Shown here: piece by piece, positions 1 to 9,936 of the stretch
Layout: each line of letters begins with the position of its first letter
Numbering within the stretch: position 1 is the first letter of the stretch
DNA from: Ruania rhizosphaerae
GTDB taxonomy: Bacteria; Actinomycetota; Actinomycetes; Actinomycetales; Beutenbergiaceae
Assembly: GCF_009805705.1 (NCBI RefSeq)
Contig: NZ_VSMB01000004.1
Coordinates: forward strand, 186,001 to 250,000
Reading direction: 5' to 3'
Length of the DNA: 64,000 nt
Translations under genes and position numbers: made by a program
Notes under the pieces: model-generated
The model's input: only the letters and a program-made list of their open reading frames with translations
Told to the model about the DNA's origin: nothing
The model's database searches: none

Positions 1-3000
1 AGCGCCCCACCCGCAGTCGCCTCTGCGCTCAGATCGGCCCCGAACAAGGTGCCGGTGTGCTGCCCGGTGGAGTCGACCCGGGTCTGGCCCGCCGTCGTGG
101 TCCCGTCGAAATGCTCGACGAGCGCGTAGTCGGCGCTCCATACCTCGGTGGGGTCGTTGCCCTCATCGCCGCCGCTGAAATAGGCCCACAGCACCGCGAC
201 CGAGCCGGCGGCCAGTCGCGGCATCCGCACCCAGATGGTGCTGGACTCGCCCGGATTCCAGTGCTCCACCTCATGGTCGAGGAAGGCGCCGTCTGCTGCG
301 GCGAAGGCGAGTTCGTCCGCGGCGACGTCTGGGGTGTCGGCGATGGTCAGCCGCACGGGTACATCACGGAAGTCGCGCGCGGTGTCGTTACGGACGGTGA
401 TCGATTCGCGCGCAGTTGCCTCAGGGTCGGCCCACGCGAGGGTGGTGCCGTCGGTAGAGACGAGCCCACGCAACTCACGCAACCTCAGTTCCGCCGCCTC
501 CAGTCGCGCGAGGTCGAGCACATCCCGTTGGCCGCTGGTGAGGGCGTCGACGGCGTCCCTCGCTGCCTCGACGAGCGCCTGGTCGTCGAGCGTGACGCTC
601 TCGGCGGCCGGGAGGCCCGCGATCAGCCCCTCGACACCCGTCAGCTGGCGGTCGATGCCGAACCCTTCGGAGAGCCGAGGCTGACCTCCGTCGGTGATGT
701 TGTACACCTCGACGGTCAACCGCTCCTCGGTGACGTCGACGGCGGTGAAGGTCTCGGCCGTCCCGGCGCGCGGCGTGCCGAGTCGGTCGAAGAGCCGCAG
801 ATAGGACTCCAGGTCGAAGATCTCCGCCTCGGCGATCTGCGCGTAGTGCTTGGCGCCCGCTGTGTTGGGCATGAAGTAGAGCGTCCCGTCCGGATCGACG
901 GTGTACTCGAACCGGTGCCCGTCGACGATCTCGGTGATGACCGAGGTCTCCACCGAGCTCGCGAACGCCGTGCCGTCAGGATCGTAGCGAAGCACCTCAG
1001 TGCGCGACATGTAGTGATCGTGGCCCTGGAACACGAGGTCGATCCCGATCTCGTCGATCACCGGAACCAACTTCTCGCGCATCGCGTGGATCTCGGCGTC
1101 GGTCGCGTGAGTGCCTGCCGTGTAGGGACCCTTGTGCATGACGAGCAACAACCAGTCGGCGCCGTCTGCGCGTGCCGCCTGGGCCTCCTCGCGCAGCCAG
1201 CGGAGCTGGTCGTCGGAGATCCCTTCCTCGGGATCCTCGTTGGTATTGAGAACCATGAAGTGAGCGCCCTGATAGCGGTAGGCGTAGTAGGCGCCGGTCT
1301 CGGTGCTCTGACCGTTCGGGGCCTCCAGCGTGAAGTGATCGACGAAGGAACTGTTCCGGTCTTCATGGTTGCCCGCAGCCGGGGCGATGGTGGTGGCGAG
1401 CAGGCTGTCCTGCGCGGCGCCGAGCATGTCGGACCAGTCATCCTCGATGTGACCGTCCTGCACCACGTCGCCGTTGTGCACCATGAACTCGGCCTCGGGC
1501 ACGGTCGCCAGAGCGTGGCGCAGCGTGGTGGCGGCCAACGTCGCTTCCTCTTCGGCCTTGGCCTGAGTGTCGGTCAGGTCGACGAAGGTGAAGTCCTCGC
1601 TCCCTGACGTCGGAGTCACGAACTCGCCGGTGGCGGCCCATACCCCGGTGAGCGAGTCGCCGACGCGGTAGTAGTACGTGTTGCCGGGCACGAGGCCGTG
1701 GGCGACCGCCGAGTAGTGCAACTCGTCGTGGCGTGTCGTCGCCTGGTCTGCCGTGACCTGGAAGGTCGACTCCCCGACGGGGAACGAGGGGTCGGTACTC
1801 AGCAGTACCGCCGCGTCATCGGTGTCCACGGTCTGATACCACGAGAACCCGCGCTGCGTACGCGGGTCGCCATAGAAGGTCGTCGTGATGCGGTTCGGGA
1901 GCTCCTCGGGTGCGGTGTGCTTGATCGACGCGGTGCCCGTCTCCGGATCCCACCGCCAGTGCTCCACGAAACTCCAGCCGATCTCGTCGTAGGTGCTGCG
2001 CAGAGCGAGATCATCGGCGCTGACGTCGATCCCGTGCCGTCCGCGCTCACCGGGGCCCGTGACGGTCTCGCCGCCGACCGTGGTCTCGACGTTCGCCAGG
2101 TTCTCGACGGCATCCCATCCATCTGCACTGACGTCACCGAGCACGCGGCCACCGTCGGCATCCGTGACGGCGCTACCGAGCACGATGTTCCGGGTCACCT
2201 CGGCACCCGCATGCACAGTGGCGACCACGAGGCCGGACGACTCGGTTCCGGTGACCTCTCCGTGGACGAGGAGGGTCGAGATCAGGGCGCCATCACCGGC
2301 GCGGGCCACGGCCGCCGCTGCAGTCGCAGCCGCGACCGTGGCGTCGACCTCATTGAAGGTCACGTCCGCGTGCTCTGCGGTGGCCGCGAGGCCGCCTGCC
2401 AGCGGAGAGGATGGGGCGTCGATGGTGACGTCGACCGAGATCATCTCAATGAGGGCACGCTGTGAGGCGGTACCGGCAGCGTGCACCGCGACAGCCGCGA
2501 CGGGCTCGGTGCTGTCGCCGACGACCAGATCGTCGAACTGCATGTTCCGGATGGTGCCTGTGAGCGTCCGCACCAGTCCGAGCGAGTCGTGCGCTCCGCT
2601 CGGGGCGTATCGAAGACCGGAGATGGTGTGACCCTGACCATCGAGCACCCCCTCGAAACGGTCGATTCCGGTGAAGGGGTCCTGACCGGAGAAGTCGAGG
2701 TCGCTGGTGAGGACGAATCGCCGGTCGCCCTCGAGCGTGGCGTCGCCTCCGTTGAGGCCATCGGCGAGCATCTGCAGGTCAGCAGGGCTGTGGATCTCGA
2801 AGGGAGCTTCGTGTGTACCGGCGCCCAGGAGGTATTTGCGATCGGGCACGGGGTGGCCACGGGAGACGTCCCACGTCCACTGGCCGGAGAAGTCCCAGCC
2901 GAGTGCCTCGTAGGTTGCCTGTTGGGCGAGTTGCTCGGCGCTGGTGTCGCTGCCGTGCATGTTGCGCTCACCGGGGGCGTCCGGCAGCTCTCCGGCGACC

Positions 3001-4925
3001 AGGATCGTCTCCCGCGCGAGGTTGTTCTCGACCTCGAATCCGTCAGCGCGGTGAATGGCGACCACGCGGCCGGGTGCGATCGCCAGGCGCCCACCGCGAT
3101 ACGTGACCTCGCCGCCGTAGAGCACGTTGTCGGTGATCCGGGTCGTTCCGACCACGCTGCCGCCACCCTGGTAGGCGACCACCATGGCACCGTGTGCGCG
3201 TGCCCCACCCGAGACGACGGTGGCATCGATCAGGTTCCTGCTGATCTCGGAGCCGTGCCGGGCGTAGCCGACGACAGCGGCGGGGTAGCGGGCGCTGTCG
3301 AAGGTTCCCGTGACCCAGTTGTCGGTGACGACGGCGCCCTCCGCCCTGGCAGCGATAGCTGCCGCGTACTGGCTGCCGGAGATGAGGGTGGCGTCGAGCA
3401 CCGAGTTGCCGTCAAGCACGGCGCCGTTCACGGCATCGAGTGCAATTCCCGCCACGCGGACGTTCCCGCGGTCGGTCACGCGGAGTCCATCGATGGTGAG
3501 GTCGCGGACAGTGCCGCCATCCAGCGTGTGGATGAACCCGCGCTGAGGGTCACCGTTCGCGCTGTCACGAACGGCGTAGTCGCCGATGCTGAAGATCTTG
3601 TGCCCCGCTCCGTCGAACACACCGCTGAAGTAGTCGATGCCGGCGAACACGCCACCGCCGAAGTCGATATTCGCGGTGAGACGCACATGTGCACTGCCGT
3701 AGGTAGCCATGTCGCTGTTGATCGCCTCGGTGACGGCGATCAAGTCCTCGGCGTCGGCGATCTGATAGGGATCGGCCGCGGTACCCCGTCCGTCCACGCC
3801 CGTGAGCTCTTCCCCGGGCTCGGGTTCGGGCAGCGGCTCGGGTTCGGGAAGGTCGGCGCCGGTCCCGGAGAGCGCCGGCACCGGACGTTCACGATCCTCG
3901 TCCCACCGCCAGGTGTCAGGGAAGAGCCAGCCCAGCCCTTCGTACGTGGCTTGTCGGCGCAGTTCCTCAGCGGTGATGTCCTCGCCCTGACGGTTGTGCT
4001 CGCCAGGCGTCTCGGGGCGCTCCCCGGCGACCAGGATGGAGTCGGCGGCCACGTTGCGCTCGGCCACCACTCCGGGGCTCCGGATGACCCCGACCACCCG
4101 AGCAGGATCGATGCCGCTGTCTCCCCCGCGGTAGGTCACCTCGCCCCCGATCAGGATGTTGTCGAGGATCTCCACCTCGGATTTCGAGGTGTCCGAGTAG
4201 GCACCGGCGTATCCGAGCAGCATCGCACCGTGGGCGCGTGACCCACCCGAGACGACGGTGGCGTCGACCAGGTTGCGTTCGATCTGGACGTCGTATCGTC
4301 CGTACCCGACCACAGCGCTCGGGTACCGCGCGGAGTCGAAGACGCCTTCGATCGCGTTGTCGACGATGCTGACGCCGTCTTGTGCGTTCGTGGTGATGCC
4401 GGCCGTGTACTGATGCCCGGATACCAGAGCGGCGCCGAGGATTGCATTGCGTTCGATGCGGGTCCCGCCCGTGGCCACGACGGCGACACCCGCGACGCGT
4501 GTGGCCGCGGTGGTCTGCGCACTGACGCCGTCGAGGGTGAGGTCGTGGACGACGGCGGCGTCGAGTTCACGGAACAGACCCAGCTCGCTGCTCGTCGCGC
4601 CCGGTCCGTAGACGATGTCGCGGATGCTGTGCCCGGCACCGTCGAGCACACCGGTGAACCGGTCGATGCCACCGAACTCCTGCCCGGCGAAGTCGAGATT
4701 CGCGGTGAGTTCGAGATGCGCATCGATCCAGGCGGCGTCACCGGTATTGATCTGGTCGGCCACTGCCACGAACTCGGCTGCCGTCTCGATGAGATAGGGC
4801 GAGTCAGCGGTACCGTCACCCTCGACATCGTCGAGCGGGTCGGCTGCCGCGGCGGGCGTGAGAGCGCCCATGACCAGGCCAGCAGCGAGTGCCAGGCCGA
4901 TCGCGGAGGAGGCAAAGCGGGGCAT
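1..4925 (-). CDS. Secreted purple acid phosphatase-like metallophosphoesterase with beta-helix modules (3' end outside window)
   Basis: Truncated at the left window edge after about 1640 residues. A signal peptide (1-28) is followed by three tandem modules of roughly 325 residues each. Every module opens with GxGTxxxP(Y/F), has an LTxxxDFxG...GID-F-GV-DG-GH core, runs on as beta-helix/GLUG-like strands and closes with a W-WD motif. Next come a PAP-type N-terminal domain (from about residue 1010), a calcineurin-like catalytic domain (GDVVQDG, GNHE at 1185-1188, GHDH at 1301-1304), and a DUF2341-like region entering a LamG-like domain at the edge. These metal-binding motifs support hydrolysis of phosphate esters outside the cell; the beta-helix and LamG parts suggest binding of surface polymers (inference). 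The ATG has GGAG 6 bases upstream. Substrate is unknown. Confidence 0.85.
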   Translation of the reverse strand, partial: MPRFASSAIGLALAAGLVMGALTPAAAADPLDDVEGDGTADSPYLIETAAEFVAVADQINTGDAAWIDAHLELTANLDFAGQEFGGIDRFTGVLDGAGHSIRDIVYGPGATSSELGLFRELDAAVVHDLTLDGVSAQTTAATRVAGVAVVATGGTRIERNAILGAALVSGHQYTAGITTNAQDGVSIVDNAIEGVFDSARYPSAVVGYGRYDVQIERNLVDATVVSGGSRAHGAMLLGYAGAYSDTSKSEVEILDNILIGGEVTYRGGDSGIDPARVVGVIRSPGVVAERNVAADSILVAGERPETPGEHNRQGEDITAEELRRQATYEGLGWLFPDTWRWDEDRERPVPALSGTGADLPEPEPLPEPEPGEELTGVDGRGTAADPYQIADAEDLIAVTEAINSDMATYGSAHVRLTANIDFGGGVFAGIDYFSGVFDGAGHKIFSIGDYAVRDSANGDPQRGFIHTLDGGTVRDLTIDGLRVTDRGNVRVAGIALDAVNGAVLDGNSVLDATLISGSQYAAAIAARAEGAVVTDNWVTGTFDSARYPAAVVGYARHGSEISRNLIDATVVSGGARAHGAMVVAYQGGGSVVGTTRITDNVLYGGEVTYRGGRLAIAPGRVVAIHRADGFEVENNLARETILVAGELPDAPGERNMHGSDTSAEQLAQQATYEALGWDFSGQWTWDVSRGHPVPDRKYLLGAGTHEAPFEIHSPADLQMLADGLNGGDATLEGDRRFVLTSDLDFSGQDPFTGIDRFEGVLDGQGHTISGLRYAPSGAHDSLGLVRTLTGTIRNMQFDDLVVGDSTEPVAAVAVHAAGTASQRALIEMISVDVTIDAPSSPLAGGLAATAEHADVTFNEVDATVAAATAAAAVARAGDGALISTLLVHGEVTGTESSGLVVATVHAGAEVTRNIVLGSAVTDADGGRVLGDVSADGWDAVENLANVETTVGGETVTGPGERGRHGIDVSADDLALRSTYDEIGWSFVEHWRWDPETGTASIKHTAPEELPNRITTTFYGDPRTQRGFSWYQTVDTDDAAVLLSTDPSFPVGESTFQVTADQATTRHDELHYSAVAHGLVPGNTYYYRVGDSLTGVWAATGEFVTPTSGSEDFTFVDLTDTQAKAEEEATLAATTLRHALATVPEAEFMVHNGDVVQDGHIEDDWSDMLGAAQDSLLATTIAPAAGNHEDRNSSFVDHFTLEAPNGQSTETGAYYAYRYQGAHFMVLNTNEDPEEGISDDQLRWLREEAQAARADGADWLLLVMHKGPYTAGTHATDAEIHAMREKLVPVIDEIGIDLVFQGHDHYMSRTEVLRYDPDGTAFASSVETSVITEIVDGHRFEYTVDPDGTLYFMPNTAGAKHYAQIAEAEIFDLESYLRLFDRLGTPRAGTAETFTAVDVTEERLTVEVYNITDGGQPRLSEGFGIDRQLTGVEGLIAGLPAAESVTLDDQALVEAARDAVDALTSGQRDVLDLARLEAAELRLRELRGLVSTDGTTLAWADPEATARESITVRNDTARDFRDVPVRLTIADTPDVAADELAFAAADGAFLDHEVEHWNPGESSTIWVRMPRLAAGSVAVLWAYFSGGDEGNDPTEVWSADYALVEHFDGTTTAGQTRVDSTGQHTGTLFGADLSAEATAGGA

Positions 4926-5122
4926 CGAGATCTCCACGGCGCCGGCCACGACGTCGCCCACGCGCTGGTGATCGGCGCGACAGGGTGCTGGAGTGCGCGG
5001 GCAACCCCGGTAGTCAATACAGGGAAGATGTCCGGCGCCCATCCGCCTGGTATACGGGTGGCGAACACTTCGATGGCAGCCTGCGATTCACCCTCGGCGA
5101 CGCCCGCCACAGCGCCAACTCG

Positions 5123-7420
5123 TCAGCGCGTGGCGGACCGGAAGCCGCGCAACCGCAGGCTGTTCGTCACCACGAATACCGAGGAGAACGCCATCGCCGC
5201 GCCGGCGATCATCGGGTTGAGCAGCCCGAGCGCTGCCACCGGGATGGCCGCCACGTTGTAGGCGAACGCCCAGAACAGATTGCCCTTGATGGTGCCCAGG
5301 GTACGACGGGAGAGGCGGACCGCATCGGCGGCGGCCCGCAGGTCGCCGCGCACGAGGGTAATGTCGCTGGCCTCGATCGCAGCGTCCGTTCCCGTACCCA
5401 TCGCCAGTCCCAGGTCGGCGGTGGCGAGAGCGGCGGCATCGTTCACCCCGTCACCGACCATCGCGACCACCCGGCCCGACTCCTGCAGGCGCCGCACCTG
5501 GTTCACCTTCTCCTCGGGGAGCACCTCGGCGATGACCTCCTCGATCCCCACCTCGGCCGCCACCTGCTCGGCGGCGCGCCTGTTGTCGCCTGTCAGCAGC
5601 ACGGGGGTGAGGCCGAGCCCGCGCAGCATCCGCACAGCCTCGGCGGACGTCTCCTTGACGGTGTCGCCCACCTCGATGAGCCCGCGCAGCACGCCGTCGG
5701 CACCGACGGCGACAACGGTCGCCCCACCCGTCGATGCCTGTGCGACGGCAGCGCCGAGACCGGTGACATCCCATCCTTCGTCGGTGAGCACCGACGGCCG
5801 TCCGACGAGCACGGTCGTGCCGTCCACCGCTCCGCGCACGCCTCGCCCGGCGAGGTTCTCGAAGTCGGCGACGGCGGGCAGTTCGCCCAGCCGTTCCTGC
5901 GCCTCCCGCGCCACGGCCGCTCCGATCGGGTGCTCGGAGGCGTGCTCGACGGCGCCGGCCAGACGCAGCACCTCCTCCTCGCTGGTGCCGGCGAGTGGGT
6001 GCACGCTGCGCACCGCCATCGCGCCCGTGGTCACGGTGCCGGTCTTGTCCAGCACGACCGTGTCGACGGCGCGGGTGGACTCGAGCACCTCAGGGCCGCG
6101 GATCAGGATGCCGAGCTGGGCGCCTCTCCCGGTACCGACGAGCAGCGCCGTCGGGGTGGCCAGCCCGAGTGCGCACGGGCAGGCGATGATGAGCACGGCC
6201 ACCGCCGCCGTGAACGCGCTGGCAGGTTCGCCCGAGACGGCCCACCACACGATCAACGTCGCCAACGCGATCAGAATGACGATCGGCACGAAGACCGCGG
6301 AGATGCGATCGGCGAGCCGCTGCACGGCCGCCTTGCCGTTCTGCGCTTCCTCCACCAGCGCGGCGATCCGGGCGAGCTGGGTGTCCGCTCCGATCCGGGT
6401 CGCACGCACCACGAGCCGGCCGCCCACGTTCACCGAGGCACCCACGACGGCGTCCCCCGCCTCCACTTCGGCCGGCACCGATTCTCCGGTCAGCATCGAG
6501 ACGTCGACGGCGGAGCGCCCCTCGATCACCTCACCGTCGGTGGCGATGGTCTCACCCGGGCGGACCACGAACTCGTCCCCGACGGCCAGCTCACTCACCG
6601 GGCGGCGGATCTCCCGACCACCGTGCCGGATCGCGACGTCCTTGGCGCCCAGATCGAGCAGGGCTCGCAGGGCCGCACCGGCGTTGCGGCGCGCGCGCAG
6701 CTCGAAATACCGGCCGGCGAGGATGAAGGTGGTCACGCCGGCTGCCACCTCGAGATAGAGGGCACCGGAGGGGTCGGCGGATCCGAGTGTGAAGGAGAAC
6801 GGGTGCGTCATCCCGGGGTGACCGGCGGTGCCGAAGAACAACGCCCACACCGACCACGCGAACGCCGCCGAGGTGCCCATCGAGATGAGAGTGTCCATCG
6901 TGGCGGCGCCGTGCTTGAGATTGGTCCAGGCGGCACGGTGGAAGGGAGCAGCTCCCCACACCACCACCGGGGCGGCCAGCACGAGGGAGAGCCACTGCCA
7001 GTTCGTGAACTGCAGCGCCGGCACCATGGCGAGCACGATCACCGGGACCGAGAGCAGCGCGCTGACGATGAGCCGGTGACGCATCGCGGCGAGACTGTGC
7101 GGGCCGGCCTGCTCCTGCTCCTCCTGCTGCCCGGCCGCACCTGACCCGGCGGCTGAAGCTCCGCCGTCGGGGGTTCCGGGCGCGTGCATCTCATGGGCGC
7201 TGTATCCGGCCTGCTCGACTGCTGCGATGAGCTCGGGGACGGTGATGCTCGGCGGGTGGAAGATCCGGGCCTTCTCCGTGGCGTAGTTGACGCTGGCGCT
7301 CGCTCCTGCGAGCCGATTGAGGCGCTTCTCAACCCGTGCAGCACACGAGGCGCAGGTCATCCCGCCGATCCCCAGCTCGATGCGCTGTAGCTCGCCCTGC
7401 GTCTGGTCAGTGGTGCTCAT
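5123..7420 (-). CDS. copA: Copper-translocating P1B-type ATPase
   Basis: Exports Cu(I) from the cytoplasm using ATP. The 765-residue product has an N-terminal heavy-metal-associated domain with GMTCASC (C23, C26), a linker rich in Ala/Gly/Gln, eight expected membrane segments, the CPC metal-transport motif (C414, C416), the phosphorylated Asp in DKTGT (D458), and a GDGVND hinge; this is full family length. I chose the ATG at 7420 because AAGGAG lies 5-6 bases upstream; the in-frame GTG at 7435 precedes that ribosome binding site. Transcribed divergently from a CDF exporter, with two near-palindromic copper-type operators between them. The next gene in the same direction starts 198 bp beyond the stop, so this is probably a single-gene unit. 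No csoR-like gene is in the window. Confidence 0.95.
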   Translation of the reverse strand: MSTTDQTQGELQRIELGIGGMTCASCAARVEKRLNRLAGASASVNYATEKARIFHPPSITVPELIAAVEQAGYSAHEMHAPGTPDGGASAAGSGAAGQQEEQEQAGPHSLAAMRHRLIVSALLSVPVIVLAMVPALQFTNWQWLSLVLAAPVVVWGAAPFHRAAWTNLKHGAATMDTLISMGTSAAFAWSVWALFFGTAGHPGMTHPFSFTLGSADPSGALYLEVAAGVTTFILAGRYFELRARRNAGAALRALLDLGAKDVAIRHGGREIRRPVSELAVGDEFVVRPGETIATDGEVIEGRSAVDVSMLTGESVPAEVEAGDAVVGASVNVGGRLVVRATRIGADTQLARIAALVEEAQNGKAAVQRLADRISAVFVPIVILIALATLIVWWAVSGEPASAFTAAVAVLIIACPCALGLATPTALLVGTGRGAQLGILIRGPEVLESTRAVDTVVLDKTGTVTTGAMAVRSVHPLAGTSEEEVLRLAGAVEHASEHPIGAAVAREAQERLGELPAVADFENLAGRGVRGAVDGTTVLVGRPSVLTDEGWDVTGLGAAVAQASTGGATVVAVGADGVLRGLIEVGDTVKETSAEAVRMLRGLGLTPVLLTGDNRRAAEQVAAEVGIEEVIAEVLPEEKVNQVRRLQESGRVVAMVGDGVNDAAALATADLGLAMGTGTDAAIEASDITLVRGDLRAAADAVRLSRRTLGTIKGNLFWAFAYNVAAIPVAALGLLNPMIAGAAMAFSSVFVVTNSLRLRGFRSATR

Positions 7421-7444
7421 CGTTGTCTCCTTCACAGCCCCAGG

Positions 7445-7461
7445 ATACCTCTAGGGGGTAT
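7445..7461. promoter_or_regulatory. CsoR-like copper operator 1
   Basis: ATACCTCTAGGGGGTAT, an imperfect palindrome with ATACC/GGTAT ends around CTAG, 25 bp before the copA start. The form resembles copper-responsive CsoR/RicR operators of Actinobacteria. The assignment is by pattern only. Confidence 0.6.
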
Positions 7462-7468
7462 GGAGAAG

Positions 7469-7485
7469 ATACCCCTAGGCGGTAT
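7469..7485. promoter_or_regulatory. CsoR-like copper operator 2
   Basis: ATACCCCTAGGCGGTAT, a second near-palindrome whose centre is 24 bp from the first. It lies 40 bp before the CDF exporter start, so the pair probably controls both divergent genes. Confidence 0.6.
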
Positions 7486-7524
7486 GGTGTGCAAGGACTG
7501 GACAGTCGAACACGGGAGAACGAG

Positions 7525-8508
7525 ATGGCACGCGCGAGCGATGGCGACGCAGGGGCGGGCGACCACAACCACTCCCGCGAGAACCGTCGACACCACGACC
7601 ACGCCGTCACCGCGACACAGGCGAACCGGCGCCGGCTCCAGCTGGTGCTGGGCATCACACTGACGGCGATGGTCGCCCAGGCGCTCGGCGCATGGATCTC
7701 AGGATCCCTCTCACTGCTCGCGGACGCCGGGCACATGCTCACCGACTCGGCGGGCGTGGCGATCGCTCTCGTCGCCGCCCACCTGGCGACGCGACCTCCG
7801 ACGCAGGCGAAGACGTTCGGGTGGCAGCGGGCCGAGGTGCTTGCGGCGATGATCAATGCGATGGTGCTGTGCGCCGTCGGGGTGCTGGTGATCCGCGAGG
7901 CGTTCACTCGCTGGGGCAGCGAACCGGAGATCCAGACCACGCCGATGCTGGTGGCGGCCGTGGTCGGAGCCGTCGCCAACCTCGTGTCCTTGCTGCTGCT
8001 CACGAGTGCACGCGGCGAGAGCCTCAACATGCGCGGCGCCTATCTCGAGGTCTTCGGCGATCTGATCGGCTCCGTGGCGGTGATCGTGGCGGGCGTGGTG
8101 ATCATGACCACCGGCTGGACCCGGGCGGACGCCGTGGCCTCCTTCGCGATCGGCCTGCTGATCCTCCCTCGCGCCCTGGCACTGCTCAAGGACGTGGCAG
8201 GAGTGCTGCTCGAGTCGACCCCGCGCGGGATCGATCTGGACACGGTGCGCAGGCACATCACCGACCTCCCTGCCGTCGAGGACGTGCACGATCTACACGC
8301 CTGGACCATCACGAGCGGGGTACCGGTGCTATCGGCACACGTGGTGATCGATGTGGGCGAGGCATCCGGCACCGAGCGCGCCCAGCTGGAGTGCGACACC
8401 CTGGACGCCCTGGCCGAGTGCTTGGAGGGGCATTTCGACGTCGCCCACTGCACCTTCCAGCTTGAACCCGCCGGGCACCTGCGCCACGAGGGCGCGGTTC
8501 ACGCCTGA
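7525..8508 (+). CDS. Cation diffusion facilitator, CzcD/ZitB type
   Basis: Proton-coupled divalent metal exporter of 327 residues. A His-rich N-terminus (HNH, HHDH within residues 12-33) is followed by six expected membrane segments and a cytoplasmic CDF C-terminal domain (HDLHAW, then the H-x-VI strand). The transmembrane metal site shows the usual HxxxD in helix 2 (HMLTD), but helix 5 has EVFGD, that is ExxxD where ZitB/CzcD usually have HxxxD. Start is the ATG at 7525 with GGGAGA 5 bases upstream; longer in-frame extensions run through the operators and are not used. The shared divergent region with copA suggests metal-stress induction. Zn(II), Co(II) or another metal is possible; the altered site makes specificity uncertain. 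Confidence 0.9.
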   Translation: MARASDGDAGAGDHNHSRENRRHHDHAVTATQANRRRLQLVLGITLTAMVAQALGAWISGSLSLLADAGHMLTDSAGVAIALVAAHLATRPPTQAKTFGWQRAEVLAAMINAMVLCAVGVLVIREAFTRWGSEPEIQTTPMLVAAVVGAVANLVSLLLLTSARGESLNMRGAYLEVFGDLIGSVAVIVAGVVIMTTGWTRADAVASFAIGLLILPRALALLKDVAGVLLESTPRGIDLDTVRRHITDLPAVEDVHDLHAWTITSGVPVLSAHVVIDVGEASGTERAQLECDTLDALAECLEGHFDVAHCTFQLEPAGHLRHEGAVHA

Positions 8509-8542
8509 CGATGCATGTCCGGCCCTGCTCCGCCTCACACGC

Positions 8543-9643
8543 TCAGAGCCGCCCTGTCTCGATTCCGTGGGCGGCGCCGACTGCTGGGTTGACGAGCCGT
8601 CCTGCAGTCACGTTCACACCGGACGCGAGCGCCGGATCGGCATCGACGGCACCGGCCCAGCCGGCGTCGGCGATCGTCAGGGCATAGGGAAGGGTGGCGT
8701 TCGTCAGCGCGATGGTGGAGGTGATCGGAACTGCTCCGGGCATGTTCGCCACGCAGTAGTAGAGCGACTCATGCACGGCGAAGACCGGGTTGTCGTGGGT
8801 CGTGGGCCGGGACCCCTCGAAGCATCCGCCCTGATCGATGGCGATATCGACGAGAACCGACCCTGGTCGCATCGTGGCCACCATCTCGTCAGTGACCAGG
8901 GTGGGTGCGTGTGCCCCGGGGACCAGCGCCGCCCCGATGACCAGGTCGGCCTGACGGATCTGCTCAGCAATGATGTACGGACTGGAGCGGGCGGTCTGAA
9001 TCCGGGTGCCGAATCGATCGTCGAGCGACCGCAGCCGGGGAAGGGAGACGTCGGCGATCGTGACGCGGGCCTGCATGCCGACCGCGATCGTCGCCGCCTG
9101 CTCGCCGGCGACACCGCCGCCGATGATGAGCACCTCACCGCGCGGGGTACCCGGAACTCCGCCCAGCAGCTGGCCCCGGCCACGGTGGGGACGCATGAGA
9201 TGGAAGGAACCGACCTGGGTGGCCAGACGTCCGGCAACCTCGCTCATCGGCGCCAGCAGCGGGAGCGCCCCACCCGGCATCTGGACGGTCTCGTAGGCGA
9301 TGGCGGTGGCACCGGAGGTGAGCAACGCCCGGGTCAGTTCCTCATCAGCAGCCAGATGCAGGTAGGTGAAGAGCGTCAGCCCCTCACGCAGGTAGCCGTA
9401 CTCGCGTGCCACCGGCTCCTTCACCTTGAGCACCAGGTCGGCCCACTCCCAGACCGCGCCCGCCTCGGTAGCGATCTCGGCTCCCGCGCGCTGGTAAACC
9501 TCGTCGTCGAAAGCGGATCCGAGTCCGGCGCCGGCCTGCACCCGTACCTCGTTCCCGTGGCCGACCAGTTCGTGGACACCGGCCGGGGTGGCCGAGACAC
9601 GGTACTCGTTGTTCTTGATTTCAGAGACGACACCGACGCGCAT
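8543..9643 (-). CDS. ald: Alanine dehydrogenase
   Basis: Interconverts L-alanine and pyruvate plus ammonia with NAD(H) in the cytoplasm. The 366-residue protein shows the substrate-site LKVKEP and YLHLA motifs in the N-terminal half and a Rossmann GGGVAG motif with downstream acidic residue for NAD in the second; length fits Ald (about 370). I start at the ATG giving MRVGVVSEIK, with GGAGAG about 9 bases upstream; an in-frame extension of 58 codons is GC-rich hairpin sequence, not protein. The gene stands alone, convergent with the CDF gene and behind two hairpins in a 323-bp gap. No AldR-like regulator is adjacent. Confidence 0.93.
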   Translation of the reverse strand: MRVGVVSEIKNNEYRVSATPAGVHELVGHGNEVRVQAGAGLGSAFDDEVYQRAGAEIATEAGAVWEWADLVLKVKEPVAREYGYLREGLTLFTYLHLAADEELTRALLTSGATAIAYETVQMPGGALPLLAPMSEVAGRLATQVGSFHLMRPHRGRGQLLGGVPGTPRGEVLIIGGGVAGEQAATIAVGMQARVTIADVSLPRLRSLDDRFGTRIQTARSSPYIIAEQIRQADLVIGAALVPGAHAPTLVTDEMVATMRPGSVLVDIAIDQGGCFEGSRPTTHDNPVFAVHESLYYCVANMPGAVPITSTIALTNATLPYALTIADAGWAGAVDADPALASGVNVTAGRLVNPAVGAAHGIETGRL

Positions 9644-9781
9644 CAGCACTCGCTCTCCGGCCCGGGGTGGTGGGCCTATGAACTCGGGCGCCCAGGTCCG
9701 GGCACTGACAGCGTCGCACCGGGCCCGCTCCAGCGCCACCGCAGGCAGGTGCTGCCTCGCCCTGAGCAGTCTCGCCCCTGC

Positions 9782-9822
9782 CCCGGGTGCGGAACACCCC
9801 CCTGCGGCGTTCCGCACCCGGG
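9782..9822 (-). terminator. Strong hairpin, probable terminator of the sigma-fusion gene
   Basis: CCCGGGTGCGGAAC and its exact complement are separated by 13 bases. No U tract follows, so factor-dependent termination or an attenuator for ald is also possible. Confidence 0.5.
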
Positions 9823-9908
9823 CCGCTCACGAGCGGCAGTGCGGCGAAGGAACCGCGCGCACATGGAGTACGACCCCGGAGGAGGGCATACGTCACGCAC
9901 CCGTGAAG

Positions 9909-9936
9909 TGATCTGCCTCACATCGCAGGCAGATCA
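9909..9936. promoter_or_regulatory. Inverted repeat upstream of ald
   Basis: TGATCTGCCT, 8 bases, AGGCAGATCA: a perfect 10-bp inverted repeat 31 bp beyond the sigma-fusion stop. It may be an operator for ald or part of the upstream gene's 3' end. Confidence 0.35.

Noticed and set aside
57-1607. Long open frame on the plus strand (516 codons)
   Set aside because: Antisense to the phosphatase gene; Val/Gly/Asp/Arg-rich translation without motifs, a GC-skew artefact.
2481-4241. Long open frame on the plus strand (586 codons)
   Set aside because: Mirror of the beta-helix coding strand; no family features.
4889-7144. Long open frame on the plus strand (751 codons) opposite copA
   Set aside because: copA has every catalytic motif; this frame is Arg/His/Gly-rich and motif-free.
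7336-7524. N-terminal extension of the CDF gene
   Set aside because: It would run through both copper operators and the copA start; the ATG at 7525 has its own ribosome binding site.
9644-9817. N-terminal extension of ald
   Set aside because: Passes through the strong hairpin, has no Ald similarity and would add 58 residues to a full-length enzyme.
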